Shown here one piece after another: positions 15,596-24,588 of a stretch of DNA of 64,000 bases (positions are counted from its first letter, which is position 1; each line of letters starts with the position of its first letter). The notes below the pieces were generated by a model. It saw only the letters and a program-made list of their open reading frames with translations. It had not been told where the DNA came from and made no database searches. Both the position numbers and the translations under genes were made by a program. The stretch is taken from assembly GCA_023461035.1 (NCBI GenBank), contig JAEWOD010000016.1:1-64000 (forward strand), read 5' to 3'. This DNA comes from Bacteroidota bacterium. GTDB lineage: Bacteria; Bacteroidota; Bacteroidia; Flavobacteriales; Weeksellaceae.

Positions 15596-17721
15596 TCCAC
15601 AATCGACAACTGAATCCTTTTTCGTTCCAAATCCACATCGGTAACGGTAATTTCCACGATTTGGTTCAGCTGAACAACCTGATTCACATCTGAAATAAAT
15701 TCTTTCGCAATTTTTGAAATATGCACCAATCCACTTTCCTTGATGCCGATGTCCACAAAACATCCGAAATTCGTAATATTATTGATAATTCCCTGCAATT
15801 TCATTCCCGTTTTCAAATCAGCAATCGTTTTTATATTCTTATCAAATTGAACCATCACCGCCTTCTGTCTCGGGTCTAATCCCGGTTTTTCCAATTCCTT
15901 TACTATATCCCGCAAAGTCGGTAATCCCACTTTTTCCGAAACATAATTATTCAAATCAATTTTTGAAATCAAATTTTCATTTCCGATTAATTCCCTCGTG
16001 GAAACTTTCAAATTCTTCGCCATTTTCTCCACCAATTTGTACGATTCCGGATGTACAGCCGAATTGTCCAATGGATTTTCAGCGTTAGGAATACGCAAAA
16101 AAGCCGATGCTTGCTGATAGGCTTTTTCGCCCAATCGGGGAACTTTTTTTAATTTTTCTCTTGAATCAAATGCTCCATTTTCAGAACGAAATTGTACGAT
16201 GTTCTCCGCCATCTTCTCTCCTATTCCCGAAACATAATGCAGCAAATGTTTACTCGCCGTATTTAAGTTGACACCCACTTGATTTACACAAAGCATAACC
16301 GTTTCGTCCAATTCCTCTTTGAGCAATTTCTGATCAACATCGTGCTGATATTGTCCAACACCTATGGATTTCGGCTCGATCTTCACTAGCTCCGCCAATG
16401 GATCCGCCAAGCGACGGCCGATGGAAACCGCTCCGCGAACCGTCACATCGTATTGTGGAAATTCATCACGGGCAATTTTTGAAGCCGAATAAATCGAAGC
16501 GCCTGCTTCGTTCACCACAAAAACTTTCAATTTGCGGTCAAAAGCAATATTCTGAATCCAATTTTCCGTTTCCCGAGAAGCCGTTCCGTTCCCGATGGAA
16601 ATCGCTTCGATGTTATACGCATTGACCAAAGATTTAATTTTATTGGAAGCCAAATGTTTCTCGTTTTGGGGAGCGTGCGGATAAACCGTTTCGTTATGCA
16701 GCAAATCACCACTTTCATCCAAACATACGATTTTACAGCCCGAACGATAACCCGGATCTATTGCCAGAATCCGTTTCTCGCCTAACGGTGCCGCTAACAA
16801 AAGTTGTTTTAAATTATTAGCAAAAACCTGAATAGAATTTTTATCGGCCTGTAATTTGGCCTGGTTCAGACGTTCCGTCGCCAGCGAAGGTTCCAATAAT
16901 CGTTTATACGCATCCAGCACGACATCTTCCATGATTTCCACCAAATCTTCATGACGGGTTCGGATTATCAGATTTTCAATGATTTCCAATGCCACTTTCT
17001 TTTCAATTTCTACCGAAACTTTCAGAAAACCTTCATTTTCACCACGTAAAATTGCCAATAAACGATGCGAAGGACAACGCTTCAATGGTTCGGAGAAATC
17101 AAAATATAGCGCAAATTTCTGTGCACTTTCTTCTTCTTTTTTTGATTTTACCACTTTGGAGGAAATGACCGTATCGTAGCTGAACTTTCTTCGTAATTGA
17201 TTTCGAACGCGCTCGTTTTCATTGATCCATTCTGCCATGATATATTTCGCACCTTGAATTGCATTTTCGATAGAATTGACCTCATCATTCAAATACCGGC
17301 TTGCCAATTCATCCATATCCCGAATCGGATTTTGTTTCATGATGATTTTTGCCAAAGGCTCGAGACCTTGCTCTTTTGCAATGGTTGCTTTGGTTTTCTT
17401 TTTCTTTTTGAAAGGCAAATAATAATCTTCCAATAAAACTTCATCATAACAATCGGAAATCTTTTTTTGAAGTTCACCGGTCAATAAGCCTTGTTCTTCG
17501 ATGGTTTTCAGAATCGTTTGTTTTCGTTTTTCCAATTCTTCGAAATTCATTTTCAGTTTGGCAATCGCCAAAATCTGAACTTCATCCAGATTTCCGGTCA
17601 TTTCTTTTCGGTAGCGGGAAATGAAAGGAATTGTACAATCTTCGTTAAGCAATTGAATCGTATTTTCAATTGGTTTCGAACCTATGGATGTTTGCTGTTG
17701 GATGTATTGAGTCAAATTCAT
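15592..17721 (-). CDS. tex: Tex-family RNA-binding transcription accessory protein
   Basis: 709 aa, slightly short for Tex (about 720-780) but with all parts: N-terminal helical domain, YqgF/RNase H-like domain with LAIDPGYRSGCKI near residue 318, helix-hairpin-helix region (VGVNLNTASKHLLHYVSGIGEKMAENIV near 477), and a C-terminal S1 domain (GMKLQGIINNITNFGCFVDIG near 636). Tex binds nucleic acid and influences transcription and stress survival. Single gene, with a TATTTTTG -7 box 21 nt upstream of the ATG. Confidence 0.92.
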   Translation of the reverse strand: MNLTQYIQQQTSIGSKPIENTIQLLNEDCTIPFISRYRKEMTGNLDEVQILAIAKLKMNFEELEKRKQTILKTIEEQGLLTGELQKKISDCYDEVLLEDYYLPFKKKKKTKATIAKEQGLEPLAKIIMKQNPIRDMDELASRYLNDEVNSIENAIQGAKYIMAEWINENERVRNQLRRKFSYDTVISSKVVKSKKEEESAQKFALYFDFSEPLKRCPSHRLLAILRGENEGFLKVSVEIEKKVALEIIENLIIRTRHEDLVEIMEDVVLDAYKRLLEPSLATERLNQAKLQADKNSIQVFANNLKQLLLAAPLGEKRILAIDPGYRSGCKIVCLDESGDLLHNETVYPHAPQNEKHLASNKIKSLVNAYNIEAISIGNGTASRETENWIQNIAFDRKLKVFVVNEAGASIYSASKIARDEFPQYDVTVRGAVSIGRRLADPLAELVKIEPKSIGVGQYQHDVDQKLLKEELDETVMLCVNQVGVNLNTASKHLLHYVSGIGEKMAENIVQFRSENGAFDSREKLKKVPRLGEKAYQQASAFLRIPNAENPLDNSAVHPESYKLVEKMAKNLKVSTRELIGNENLISKIDLNNYVSEKVGLPTLRDIVKELEKPGLDPRQKAVMVQFDKNIKTIADLKTGMKLQGIINNITNFGCFVDIGIKESGLVHISKIAKEFISDVNQVVQLNQIVEITVTDVDLERKRIQLSIVD

Positions 17722-17742
17722 TTTTCAATTCAAAAAAGGAGT

Positions 17743-17750
17743 CAAAAATA
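17743..17750 (-). promoter_or_regulatory. -7 box TATTTTTG of tex
   Basis: Exact TAnnTTTG match on the minus strand, ending 21 nt before the tex start at 17721. Confidence 0.55.
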
Positions 17751-17876
17751 AACGTTTTTTTTTTCGAATATCAAAATAAGGGTTACCCCCTATATATAAG
17801 AATCGGGTCCTAACGAATTTTGCAATGGAAATAATTCCAAATAAAATTTAAACAAATAATTATTAATTTTTTAAAA

Positions 17877-18572
17877 ATGAAAAAAACTCTATTTACACTG
17901 GCAATTGTTTTAAGTACAACCGTATTTTCTCAAGATATCAAAGGAACTCTTGAACAAGAAGGTACAGATTTAGCTCAGGATTTAACAAGTGAAGGTGCCT
18001 CAAAACTTCTAGAAGCTTTGGGTGATGCCACATTTGGTGTAAGGGCTTTTGGATTGATTAATACCTCTTCATTAGGCAGCTTCAGTGATGTAAAGGATTT
18101 AGGGAAACATGGATTCAGCGTAGGACTTTCTGCAAAAGTAGATATATCGGACAATTTCTTCGTGACACCCGAACTTCAATATTCCCATACAGGAGTTGAT
18201 GAGTTGAGCTTGCCTATCCTATTTGGATACAGCATTGTGAAAGATAAATTTGATATAATTGCGGGACCGAGTTTGATGTATTCTTTCTCCAAAAATTCAA
18301 AGGACGATTTAAAGAATCTTGGTGAAGATGCTATGGACGGAGAGATTGATTACAAGGGTCTTCTGTCTACATTTGAAATTGGATATATGGCAGGACTACA
18401 ATATCATTTGGGTAATTTTATGATTTCTGCACGTTACCAGGGCGGATTCTCCGGAAAAGTTGTTCAATATGCCAGTCAGGGAACAGGAGTTGATTTTAAA
18501 GAATCCGATGAAAAAAGAATAAAAACTGCCTATGTTTCATTGGGTATCGGCTTCAATTTCGGAGGAAAATAA
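17877..18572 (+). CDS. Outer membrane beta-barrel protein (PorT/OmpA-barrel type)
   Basis: 231 aa. Signal peptide MKKTLFTLAIVLSTTVFSQ, then a short helical segment (TDLAQDLTSEGASKLLEAL), then alternating amphipathic strands (GFSVGLSAKVDISDNFFVTPELQYSH, FDIIAGPSLMYSF, YMAGLQYHLGNFMISARYQGGF) ending in YVSLGIGFNFGGK, a typical C-terminal barrel strand. It is an 8 to 10 stranded small barrel of unknown role. It stands alone, followed by a long imperfect hairpin at 18653-18712. Confidence 0.72.
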   Translation: MKKTLFTLAIVLSTTVFSQDIKGTLEQEGTDLAQDLTSEGASKLLEALGDATFGVRAFGLINTSSLGSFSDVKDLGKHGFSVGLSAKVDISDNFFVTPELQYSHTGVDELSLPILFGYSIVKDKFDIIAGPSLMYSFSKNSKDDLKNLGEDAMDGEIDYKGLLSTFEIGYMAGLQYHLGNFMISARYQGGFSGKVVQYASQGTGVDFKESDEKRIKTAYVSLGIGFNFGGK

Positions 18573-18652
18573 GACATTAATCCAATTGGATAACATGAAA
18601 ACCAATCCGGGACTACCAAATCAATCATATAGATAATTTCTTTTTATCCGGG

Positions 18653-18712
18653 AAATCCATATAAACAACCTCTTTACTTACACTCATTTTCTTATGGATT
18701 TCTCCGGATAAA
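18653..18712. repeat. Long imperfect inverted repeat before the histidine kinase
   Basis: Arms TTTATCCGG-G-AAATCCATA (18653-18671) and TATGGATTT-CT-CCGGATAAA (18693-18712) pair over 18 bases with one internal bulge around a 21-nt loop. No T-run follows, so a simple terminator is doubtful. It ends 37 nt before the kinase -7 box and could be a regulatory hairpin or the remnant of a small transposable repeat. Confidence 0.6.
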
Positions 18713-18749
18713 TTAAATTGTTTTCAATCTTATATTAAGCTGAATTTTT

Positions 18750-18757
18750 TATGTTTG
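18750..18757 (+). promoter_or_regulatory. -7 box TATGTTTG of the kinase-regulator operon
   Basis: Exact TAnnTTTG match. It overlaps the first in-frame ATG (18751) of the kinase ORF, which argues that translation really starts at the second ATG (18775), 17 nt downstream. Confidence 0.6.
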
Positions 18758-18774
18758 TTCGATTTTTTAACTAC

Positions 18775-20775
18775 ATGAAACACGTTTATCTTTTTAAGCT
18801 AATCTTACTTTTATCACTTTCAATTTTTTCATGTCATGAAAATCCTCCGGAAAACCAAGATAACAAAGAAAAGACTCAAAACAATTACCATTCCTTACCG
18901 GATTATACATGGCTAAGCAATGAAGATAATTTCCACGAAGAAAACTATCTTCCAAAATTCAAACAATATTTTGAACAGAGTTTAGAGGAAAATAAGTTTG
19001 AAAATGCTGCAGCTTATCTGATAGCTTATAGTAAAACCATAGAGGAACTGTTTGTTTATGATAGTGTTTACCTGAAAACACTCATTGAATTTTATGAACT
19101 AAATGAAACTAGGATTTCAAAAGAAGCGCAAATTCGTTTAAATTACTATGCAGGTATGCAGTATTATAGAATCAATGAGATAGATAAAAGTTTTCATTGG
19201 CTAAAGAAAGCTGTTGAAATAGATCCGGAATCTGACAGTCATAAACAAGTTCAAGGTTATTCTCATTTCTCTATTGGCCAAAACTACATTAAAACAAAAG
19301 AACTAGATCTAGCTGAAAAACACTTAGTAGCGGCTTTAAATATATTTGAGGAAGTCGGTGATTTGACAAATCAAGGGACGGCTTATATGTTATTGTCCGG
19401 TTTATATACAGAAAATAATGCATATGACGAGGCTGAGAAAATTTTAAAAAAAGCAGTAGAAATTTTAAAGAAAGACAAAGATGATTTTTTAACCTTCACA
19501 GCCCAAACCCTATATGTGCATTTCTATATAGAACAGGGAGACACACTACAAACAATAAAACAAATCGACAAATTATCTGAATTTGCCAATACTTATCCAA
19601 AAATAACAGAATACCACAAAGGACTTTTAAATCAATTTTTAGCTTTTAAATTCATTGCTCAGAAAAAAGAGGATAGTGCGGCTTATCATTTGGGAATTGC
19701 AAAAGAAATCGCCAAGCGAACAAATGATCCAGACCTTGAAATGCGGAATTTATTCCAAAGTATTTTATTTACAAATGCCTTTAAAAAACCTTTGGAAGAT
19801 TTACAAAAAGCAGAAAGCTTTTATAAAGAATTATCGGAAGACAAAGAAGAGAACAGAGAATTCATGCACCAACTGGCCAAAGCATTATTTGAATATTATG
19901 AGGAAAAAGGAATATATGAAAAAGCTCATCCTTATGCTGTATTTCTGATTGATGATGCAGTTAAGCAAGCTGAAGATCGTGTAAGAGGAAATTTATTTGA
20001 ATTGGAAAAAAAATTCGAAACAGAAAAAAAAGAGAAAACCATACTGCTTCAAGAGAAAAAATTATCAGAAAAAAACAAAATAATTCTGTCATTGGCCATC
20101 ATTTCGGTTTTTGTTGTCTTGGTTTTCATCATACTAATTATCTGGACAAAAAATAAAAGCATTTTAAAAGAAAAGAAATTAACTGAAAATTACGCTTCAC
20201 AATTATTGCAAAAAACTGAAAACGAAAGAAAAAGAATCGCCTCAGATTTACATGACAGTGTAAGTAATGAACTTGTCAACCTTCGTCATACAATTGAGAA
20301 TATGGACAATCGATTGAAAACAAAAATTGATTCCATATTAGAAGAAGTCCGTAACATCAGCCGTAACATCAGCCCTACTCTGTTTGATAAAATTGGATTA
20401 AATTTAAGTATTGAACAATTAATCGAACGTATTCAAAAACAACACAATTTCTTCATCACTTCAGAAATCGACTATCATAATGGTTTAGATAATGACAAAG
20501 AACTACAATTGTACCGAATTACCCAGGAAGCCATTACCAATATTCTGAAACATGCCAATGCAGTAGCAGGAAAGGTTTCTATTGTCGAAAGCAAGAACTC
20601 GGTGAGTCTGGAAATCAGAGATAATGGAAAAGGGTTTGATGTCTCAAAAATGCTTGAAAAAGGAAATTGCTTTGGATTGCTCAACATAACTGAACGAACA
20701 AAATATTTGAATGGAACCGTAAATTTTCAGTCAGACAGTTCCGGCACCCTGATTAAAATACTTATACCAAAATAA
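18775..20775 (+). CDS. TPR sensor histidine kinase (HisKA_3 type), lipoprotein signal
   Basis: 666 aa from the ATG at 18775, which follows the -7 box and begins with a lipoprotein-like signal (KLILLLSLSIFSC). About residues 60-390 are tetratricopeptide repeats with paired helices. A coiled segment (ELEKKFETEKKEKTIL), one membrane helix (about 436-458), a second coil, and the HisKA_3 dimerisation helix with NERKRIASDLHDSVSNEL (phospho-accepting His near 493) follow. The HATPase domain has EAITNILKHANA, RDNGKGFD and the G2 region near the end. Such kinases sense through the periplasmic TPR and phosphorylate a NarL/LuxR regulator, encoded 5 nt downstream. Confidence 0.88.
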   Translation: MKHVYLFKLILLLSLSIFSCHENPPENQDNKEKTQNNYHSLPDYTWLSNEDNFHEENYLPKFKQYFEQSLEENKFENAAAYLIAYSKTIEELFVYDSVYLKTLIEFYELNETRISKEAQIRLNYYAGMQYYRINEIDKSFHWLKKAVEIDPESDSHKQVQGYSHFSIGQNYIKTKELDLAEKHLVAALNIFEEVGDLTNQGTAYMLLSGLYTENNAYDEAEKILKKAVEILKKDKDDFLTFTAQTLYVHFYIEQGDTLQTIKQIDKLSEFANTYPKITEYHKGLLNQFLAFKFIAQKKEDSAAYHLGIAKEIAKRTNDPDLEMRNLFQSILFTNAFKKPLEDLQKAESFYKELSEDKEENREFMHQLAKALFEYYEEKGIYEKAHPYAVFLIDDAVKQAEDRVRGNLFELEKKFETEKKEKTILLQEKKLSEKNKIILSLAIISVFVVLVFIILIIWTKNKSILKEKKLTENYASQLLQKTENERKRIASDLHDSVSNELVNLRHTIENMDNRLKTKIDSILEEVRNISRNISPTLFDKIGLNLSIEQLIERIQKQHNFFITSEIDYHNGLDNDKELQLYRITQEAITNILKHANAVAGKVSIVESKNSVSLEIRDNGKGFDVSKMLEKGNCFGLLNITERTKYLNGTVNFQSDSSGTLIKILIPK

Positions 20776-20780
20776 AATTT

Positions 20781-21422
20781 ATGCACTTTATAATAGCAGA
20801 TGATCACCCTCTTTCTCTCTTGGGCACACAGGTTTTGATTGAAAGTTTAGGTTATGTCGTACTGGAAACCTGCAAAGAGGGACGACATGCATGGAATTCC
20901 ATCAATAGGCTAAAGCCTGATTTTGTTATACTCGATATTTCCATGCCTGAAATGGACGGACTGGAAATTTCCGAAAAAATCCGTGTGCACCAGCTGCCAA
21001 CCAAAATCATTTTACTGACATCCCACAAAGAAAAGAGTGTGTTCAAAAAATCTCAGGAATTGAAGGTCAATGCTTATTTGCTGAAAGAATATGCATTGGA
21101 AGAATTAAGGGATTGTATTAAACACTTACTGACACATGAAAATTATTTCAGTCAAAAAATTAAATTTAATCTGGAAGAAGATGTAAACTACCTGAAAGAA
21201 GAAACAATGAGTCAATTGAGCTTCTCTGAAAAAAAGGTATTTGAATTAATTATCATGCAAAAAACAACCAAAGAAATTGCTTCCCTTTTGTTCTTATCCG
21301 AAAAAACCATTGAAACACATCGCTCGGCAATCATTCGTAAGTTAGGACTAAAGCCTGAAAAAAATGTTCTTCTGAAATTTGCCGCCCAGTTTCAGAATAA
21401 TCCAAATGAGATTGAAAATTAG
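20781..21422 (+). CDS. LuxR/NarL-family response regulator
   Basis: 213 aa. Receiver domain with acidic DD at residues 7-8, phospho-acceptor Asp52 in FVILDISMPEMDG, and conserved Thr (LLTSH) and Lys residues near 80-105. A C-terminal LuxR HTH (LSFSEKKVFELIIMQKTTKEIASLLFLSEKTIETHRSAIIRKLGL) lies near residues 145-190. It forms a two-component pair with the TPR kinase just upstream. Target genes are not evident; the barrel gene at 17877 is a candidate only by proximity. Confidence 0.9.
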   Translation: MHFIIADDHPLSLLGTQVLIESLGYVVLETCKEGRHAWNSINRLKPDFVILDISMPEMDGLEISEKIRVHQLPTKIILLTSHKEKSVFKKSQELKVNAYLLKEYALEELRDCIKHLLTHENYFSQKIKFNLEEDVNYLKEETMSQLSFSEKKVFELIIMQKTTKEIASLLFLSEKTIETHRSAIIRKLGLKPEKNVLLKFAAQFQNNPNEIEN

Positions 21423-21515
21423 AGAACCACAACCAGACCTTCCAAATCTTTAACTGCACATGCAATGAAAATAATCATCTTATTTTTTTGAATTTAATCT
21501 AATTCCCAAATTCAG

Positions 21516-21523
21516 TACCTTTG
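21516..21523 (+). promoter_or_regulatory. -7 box TACCTTTG of lysS
   Basis: Exact TAnnTTTG match, 21 nt before the lysS ATG, downstream of the response regulator stop. Confidence 0.65.
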
Positions 21524-21544
21524 CACCTTGAAAATTTTTAAGAA

Positions 21545-23233
21545 ATGCAATTATCAGAACAAGAAATCATTCGTCGTGAAAAATTGGCGCAATTGCAGGA
21601 AATGGGAATCGAACCCTACCCTGCCGCCGAGTTTGAAATAACTTCCAATGCGGAAGAAGTTAAGAAGAATTACGAAGAAGGAAAGCAGGTGAAGATCGCC
21701 GGACGTTTGATGTCGGTTCGGGTAATGGGAAAAGCTTCCTTTGCCGAATTGCAGGACAGCACCGGAAGAATTCAGATTTACGTTTCGCGGGACGATATTT
21801 CGACGGACGAAGAAGGAACGGCGTACAACGTTCTGTTCAAAAAGCTGCTGGACATAGGCGATTTCATCGGAATCGAAGGGTATGAATTTAAAACCAAAGT
21901 GGGTGAAATTTCAGTTCATGTAACCAAATTGACGCTTCTTTCCAAAACACTTCGCCCCTTACCAATCGTAAAAACAGATGATGAAGGAAATGTTCACGAT
22001 GCCTTTACCGATCCGGAATTGCGTTACCGTATGCGTTATGTAGATTTGGTGGTAAATCCGCACATAAAAGAAATATTTGTAAAAAGAACAAAATTGTTCA
22101 ATGCCATGCGGGATTTCTTTAACGAACGCGGCTATTTCGAAGTGGAAACACCCATTTTACAAGCCATTCCCGGTGGAGCCGCAGCACGTCCGTTCATGAC
22201 GCATCATAACGCCTTGGATATTCCTCTCTATATGCGGATTGCAAACGAATTGTATTTGAAAAGGCTGATCGTAGGGGGATTTGACGGAGTTTATGAATTC
22301 TCCAAAAACTTCAGAAACGAAGGAATGGACAGAACGCATAATCCGGAATTTACGGCAATGGAAATCTATGTTGCGTATAAGGATTACAACTGGATGATGG
22401 ATTTTACCGAAGAATTATTGGAAAATTGTGCCATCGCTGTTAACGGTTCGACGAAATCAACTTTTGGCGAACATGAAATCGACTGGAAAGCACCTTATCC
22501 GAGAATTTCCATGCGTGATGCAATCCTGAGATTTACGGATTTTGACATCAAAGGAAAATCGGAAGAAGAAATCAGAAAAGCAGCGGTTTCGATGGGAATC
22601 GAAGTCAACGAAACGATGGGAAAAGGAAAATTGATTGATGAAATTTTTGGCGAAAAATGTGAAGGGAACTTTATACAGCCGACTTTCATTACGGATTATC
22701 CCGTGGAAATGTCGCCTTTGACTAAAAAACACCGAAGCGAAGAAGGATTGACCGAACGTTTTGAACTGATGGTCTGTGGAAAGGAAATTGCCAACGCTTA
22801 TTCGGAGCTGAACGACCCGATTGACCAGCGGGAACGTTTTGAAGAGCAGTTGAAACTGTCCGAAAAAGGAGATGACGAAGCGATGTTCATCGACCAGGAT
22901 TTCCTGCGTGCTTTGGAATACGGAATGCCTCCGACTTCCGGTTTGGGAATCGGGATGGACAGATTGATTATGTTTTTGACCAATAATCCTTCGATTCAGG
23001 AAGTATTGTTTTTCCCGCAAATGAAACCGGAGAAAAAGCCGGTAGCCATTAGTGAGGAGGCAAAAGCCGTTTTGGAATTGCTAACGAAAATCGGGAAAAC
23101 TGATTTGAATAATCTCAAAACCCAATCCGGACTTTCAGGTAAAAAATGGGACAAAGCCATCAAAGAACTGACTGCAAATAAATTGGCTCAGGTAGAGAAA
23201 ACCGATGATGGGCTTTTTGTGGAAACTGTTTAA
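21545..23233 (+). CDS. lysS: Lysyl-tRNA synthetase, class II
   Basis: 562 aa. N-terminal OB-fold anticodon-binding domain (about 55-150, KIAGRLMSVRVMGKASFAELQD), class II core with motif 2 FRNEGMDRTHNPEFTAMEIY near 260 and motif 3 GLGIGMDRLIMFLTN near 465-480. A C-terminal extension of about 65 residues beyond the usual end (PVAISEEAKAVLELL onward) looks like a small winged-helix module, a length common in Bacteroidota LysRS. It charges tRNA-Lys. It is a single-gene unit with a strong -7 box and a terminator after it. The GC-rich codon use fits a highly expressed gene. Confidence 0.95.
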   Translation: MQLSEQEIIRREKLAQLQEMGIEPYPAAEFEITSNAEEVKKNYEEGKQVKIAGRLMSVRVMGKASFAELQDSTGRIQIYVSRDDISTDEEGTAYNVLFKKLLDIGDFIGIEGYEFKTKVGEISVHVTKLTLLSKTLRPLPIVKTDDEGNVHDAFTDPELRYRMRYVDLVVNPHIKEIFVKRTKLFNAMRDFFNERGYFEVETPILQAIPGGAAARPFMTHHNALDIPLYMRIANELYLKRLIVGGFDGVYEFSKNFRNEGMDRTHNPEFTAMEIYVAYKDYNWMMDFTEELLENCAIAVNGSTKSTFGEHEIDWKAPYPRISMRDAILRFTDFDIKGKSEEEIRKAAVSMGIEVNETMGKGKLIDEIFGEKCEGNFIQPTFITDYPVEMSPLTKKHRSEEGLTERFELMVCGKEIANAYSELNDPIDQRERFEEQLKLSEKGDDEAMFIDQDFLRALEYGMPPTSGLGIGMDRLIMFLTNNPSIQEVLFFPQMKPEKKPVAISEEAKAVLELLTKIGKTDLNNLKTQSGLSGKKWDKAIKELTANKLAQVEKTDDGLFVETV

Positions 23234-23273
23234 TTTGAAGATTTGAAAATTAGATAATTTGAAAATGATATAG

Positions 23274-23302
23274 AAAGAACTGCTGAGAGGTGGTTCTTTT
23301 TT
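23274..23302 (+). terminator. Probable terminator of lysS
   Basis: Stem AAAGAAC / GTTCTTT around a 12-nt loop, followed by a T-run. It is preceded at 23232-23268 by near-repeats of TTTGAAAA, an AT-rich filler of no evident function. Confidence 0.6.
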
Positions 23303-23352
23303 GTTTTTATTATTTTCACTAAATTAGTAGTTGGAAATGAATCCCACCTAAG

Positions 23353-23535
23353 ATGATTACAAAAGAAAAATTAAAAAGCTATATCAATGATTTTCCCGAT
23401 GAAATGTCTATTGAAGAAGTCATTGAAAAACTGATTTTCATTGATAAGCTCGAAACACGAATCCGGGAATCAGAAAACAATGAGGTTATGGATGAAGACG
23501 AAGTGAAAGATGAAATCGAGAAATGGTTCGAATAA
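23353..23535 (+). CDS. Antitoxin-like small acidic protein
   Basis: 60 aa, acidic and helical (IEEVIEKLIFIDKLETRIRESEN, then EDEVKDEIEKWFE). No DNA-binding domain is obvious. The 13-nt overlap with a ParE/RelE-type toxin gene and the size are those of a type II antitoxin, with the C-terminal acidic helix likely to cover the toxin. Assignment rests on the neighbour rather than on a recognised family. Confidence 0.7.
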   Translation: MITKEKLKSYINDFPDEMSIEEVIEKLIFIDKLETRIRESENNEVMDEDEVKDEIEKWFE

Positions 23536-23825
23536 AATGGCTTACTTCTTCTAAACAGGATTTAAAAGAAATTTATGAATATATTTCTTTGGATTCAAAA
23601 CAATACGCCAAACTTCAAATTGATAGAATTTTCTCAAAAACTCAACTTATAAAGAAACAGATTTACATAGGTAAAGAAGTAGAGGAATTTCAGGATTCTT
23701 CAATTAAAGAAATTGTAGAGGGGAATTATAGAATTATCTATCGGATTATAAATCCTAATGAAATTCATATTTTGATGGTTCATCATGGAGCAAGAGATTT
23801 AAAACGTAGAATTATTATTTCCTAA
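23523..23825 (+). CDS. ParE/RelE superfamily toxin
   Basis: 100 aa. It has the ParE/RelE fold signature: IKWLTSSKQDLKEIYEYIS at residues 4-22, the helical pair to about residue 50, the IKEIVEGNYRIIYRI strand pair near 63-77, and the VHHGARDLKRR tail near 86-96, which holds the conserved His/Arg. Depending on subfamily these proteins poison gyrase (ParE) or cleave ribosome-bound mRNA (RelE); the EGNYRIIYRI form leans to ParE-like. Cotranscribed with the antitoxin. Its stop lies 3 nt before the next gene. Confidence 0.85.
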   Translation: MVRIKWLTSSKQDLKEIYEYISLDSKQYAKLQIDRIFSKTQLIKKQIYIGKEVEEFQDSSIKEIVEGNYRIIYRIINPNEIHILMVHHGARDLKRRIIIS

Positions 23826-23828
23826 CAC

Positions 23829-24203
23829 ATGTCCCGTACACTCCTCGCCCGTTTTCAGTTTTTATCCGAATCCGACAAATATTTAGATTTGTTGGAAAAA
23901 AATGGAATTTCTTTTTATCTCTCCGGATTGGGAATTGAGCAGGATGGACAAACCAATTATAGCGAGCATCTCGAAGTCTGGGTGGATGAAGAAAATTTTG
24001 ATAAAGCTGTTCAGATTATCAAACAAGATAATTATTTCTCGGCTTGTCCTAAATGTGGTTCCAAAGATTTGAGCGAAGCGGTTATGGAAAATTTGAAATC
24101 AAACTTAAATCCTTTGCTGAGAATGCTTTTCATATCCAATAGAAAAGCAAGTAAATCCACTGTTCACTATAAATGTGAAAACTGCGGGCATATCTTTCAA
24201 TAA
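23829..24203 (+). CDS. DUF2007-like protein with C-terminal zinc ribbon
   Basis: 124 aa. The N-terminal half resembles putative signal-transducing DUF2007 domains (FLSESDKYLDLLEKNGISFYLSG, then LEVWVDEENFDKAVQIIK). The C-terminal half has two CXXC-type knuckles, CPKCG near residue 73 and CENCG near 117, forming a zinc ribbon. Function unknown; partners in protein interaction are expected. It follows the toxin by 3 nt, so it may share the transcript, and it overlaps the convergent DUF6122 gene by 7 nt. Confidence 0.68.
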   Translation: MSRTLLARFQFLSESDKYLDLLEKNGISFYLSGLGIEQDGQTNYSEHLEVWVDEENFDKAVQIIKQDNYFSACPKCGSKDLSEAVMENLKSNLNPLLRMLFISNRKASKSTVHYKCENCGHIFQ

Positions 24204-24514
24204 CCCGACTCCATCCACCAACAATCCAAACCATCCGTTATCATATGCATCAAAAGCCCAATGGCCGCTAATCTCGTTTTTGGGTGAAACAACAATAAAA
24301 TATATACTCCGATTGCCCAGTACGTATGCAAAGGATGAAAATTGATACTGCAACGGTTATGCTCGAAAATTGGCGAAGCAAAAACATGATCCAAGTCTAC
24401 CAGCATCGTCAACAAAAAGATGAGATAGGCTTTCTTCCAATCATCTTTGAAAAAAACAAAAGCTACAATAGCCGGAAATCCGAAATGGAGAAAATAATGA
24501 ACAATCTGCTGCAT
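24197..24514 (-). CDS. DUF6122 family membrane protein
   Basis: 105 aa from the internal ATG that gives MQQIVHYFLHFGFPAIVAF; an upstream ATG at 24550 would add 12 residues. Four short hydrophobic segments and conserved histidine/aspartate motifs at membrane edges (HYFLH, DLDH, HPLHTYW, HMITDGLDCWW) recall the YdjM-like and DUF6122 families of metal-dependent membrane hydrolase relatives. No activity is established. It is convergent with the zinc-ribbon gene and divergent from the MORN gene. Confidence 0.7.
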   Translation of the reverse strand: MQQIVHYFLHFGFPAIVAFVFFKDDWKKAYLIFLLTMLVDLDHVFASPIFEHNRCSINFHPLHTYWAIGVYILLLFHPKTRLAAIGLLMHMITDGLDCWWMESGY

Positions 24515-24563
24515 AATTTGAAAATAAGTCAATTGACCTATATAAAACAAATCTAACTAAGAT

Positions 24564-24571
24564 TATATTTG
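24564..24571 (+). promoter_or_regulatory. -7 box TATATTTG of the MORN gene
   Basis: Exact TAnnTTTG match ending 17 nt before the ATG at 24589. Confidence 0.6.
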
Positions 24572-24588
24572 AATAAAATTTAATACCC

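Noticed and set aside
22457..23020. 187-aa minus-strand ORF inside lysS
   Set aside because: Antisense shadow of a strongly coding gene; composition rich in Phe/Arg/His and no domain.
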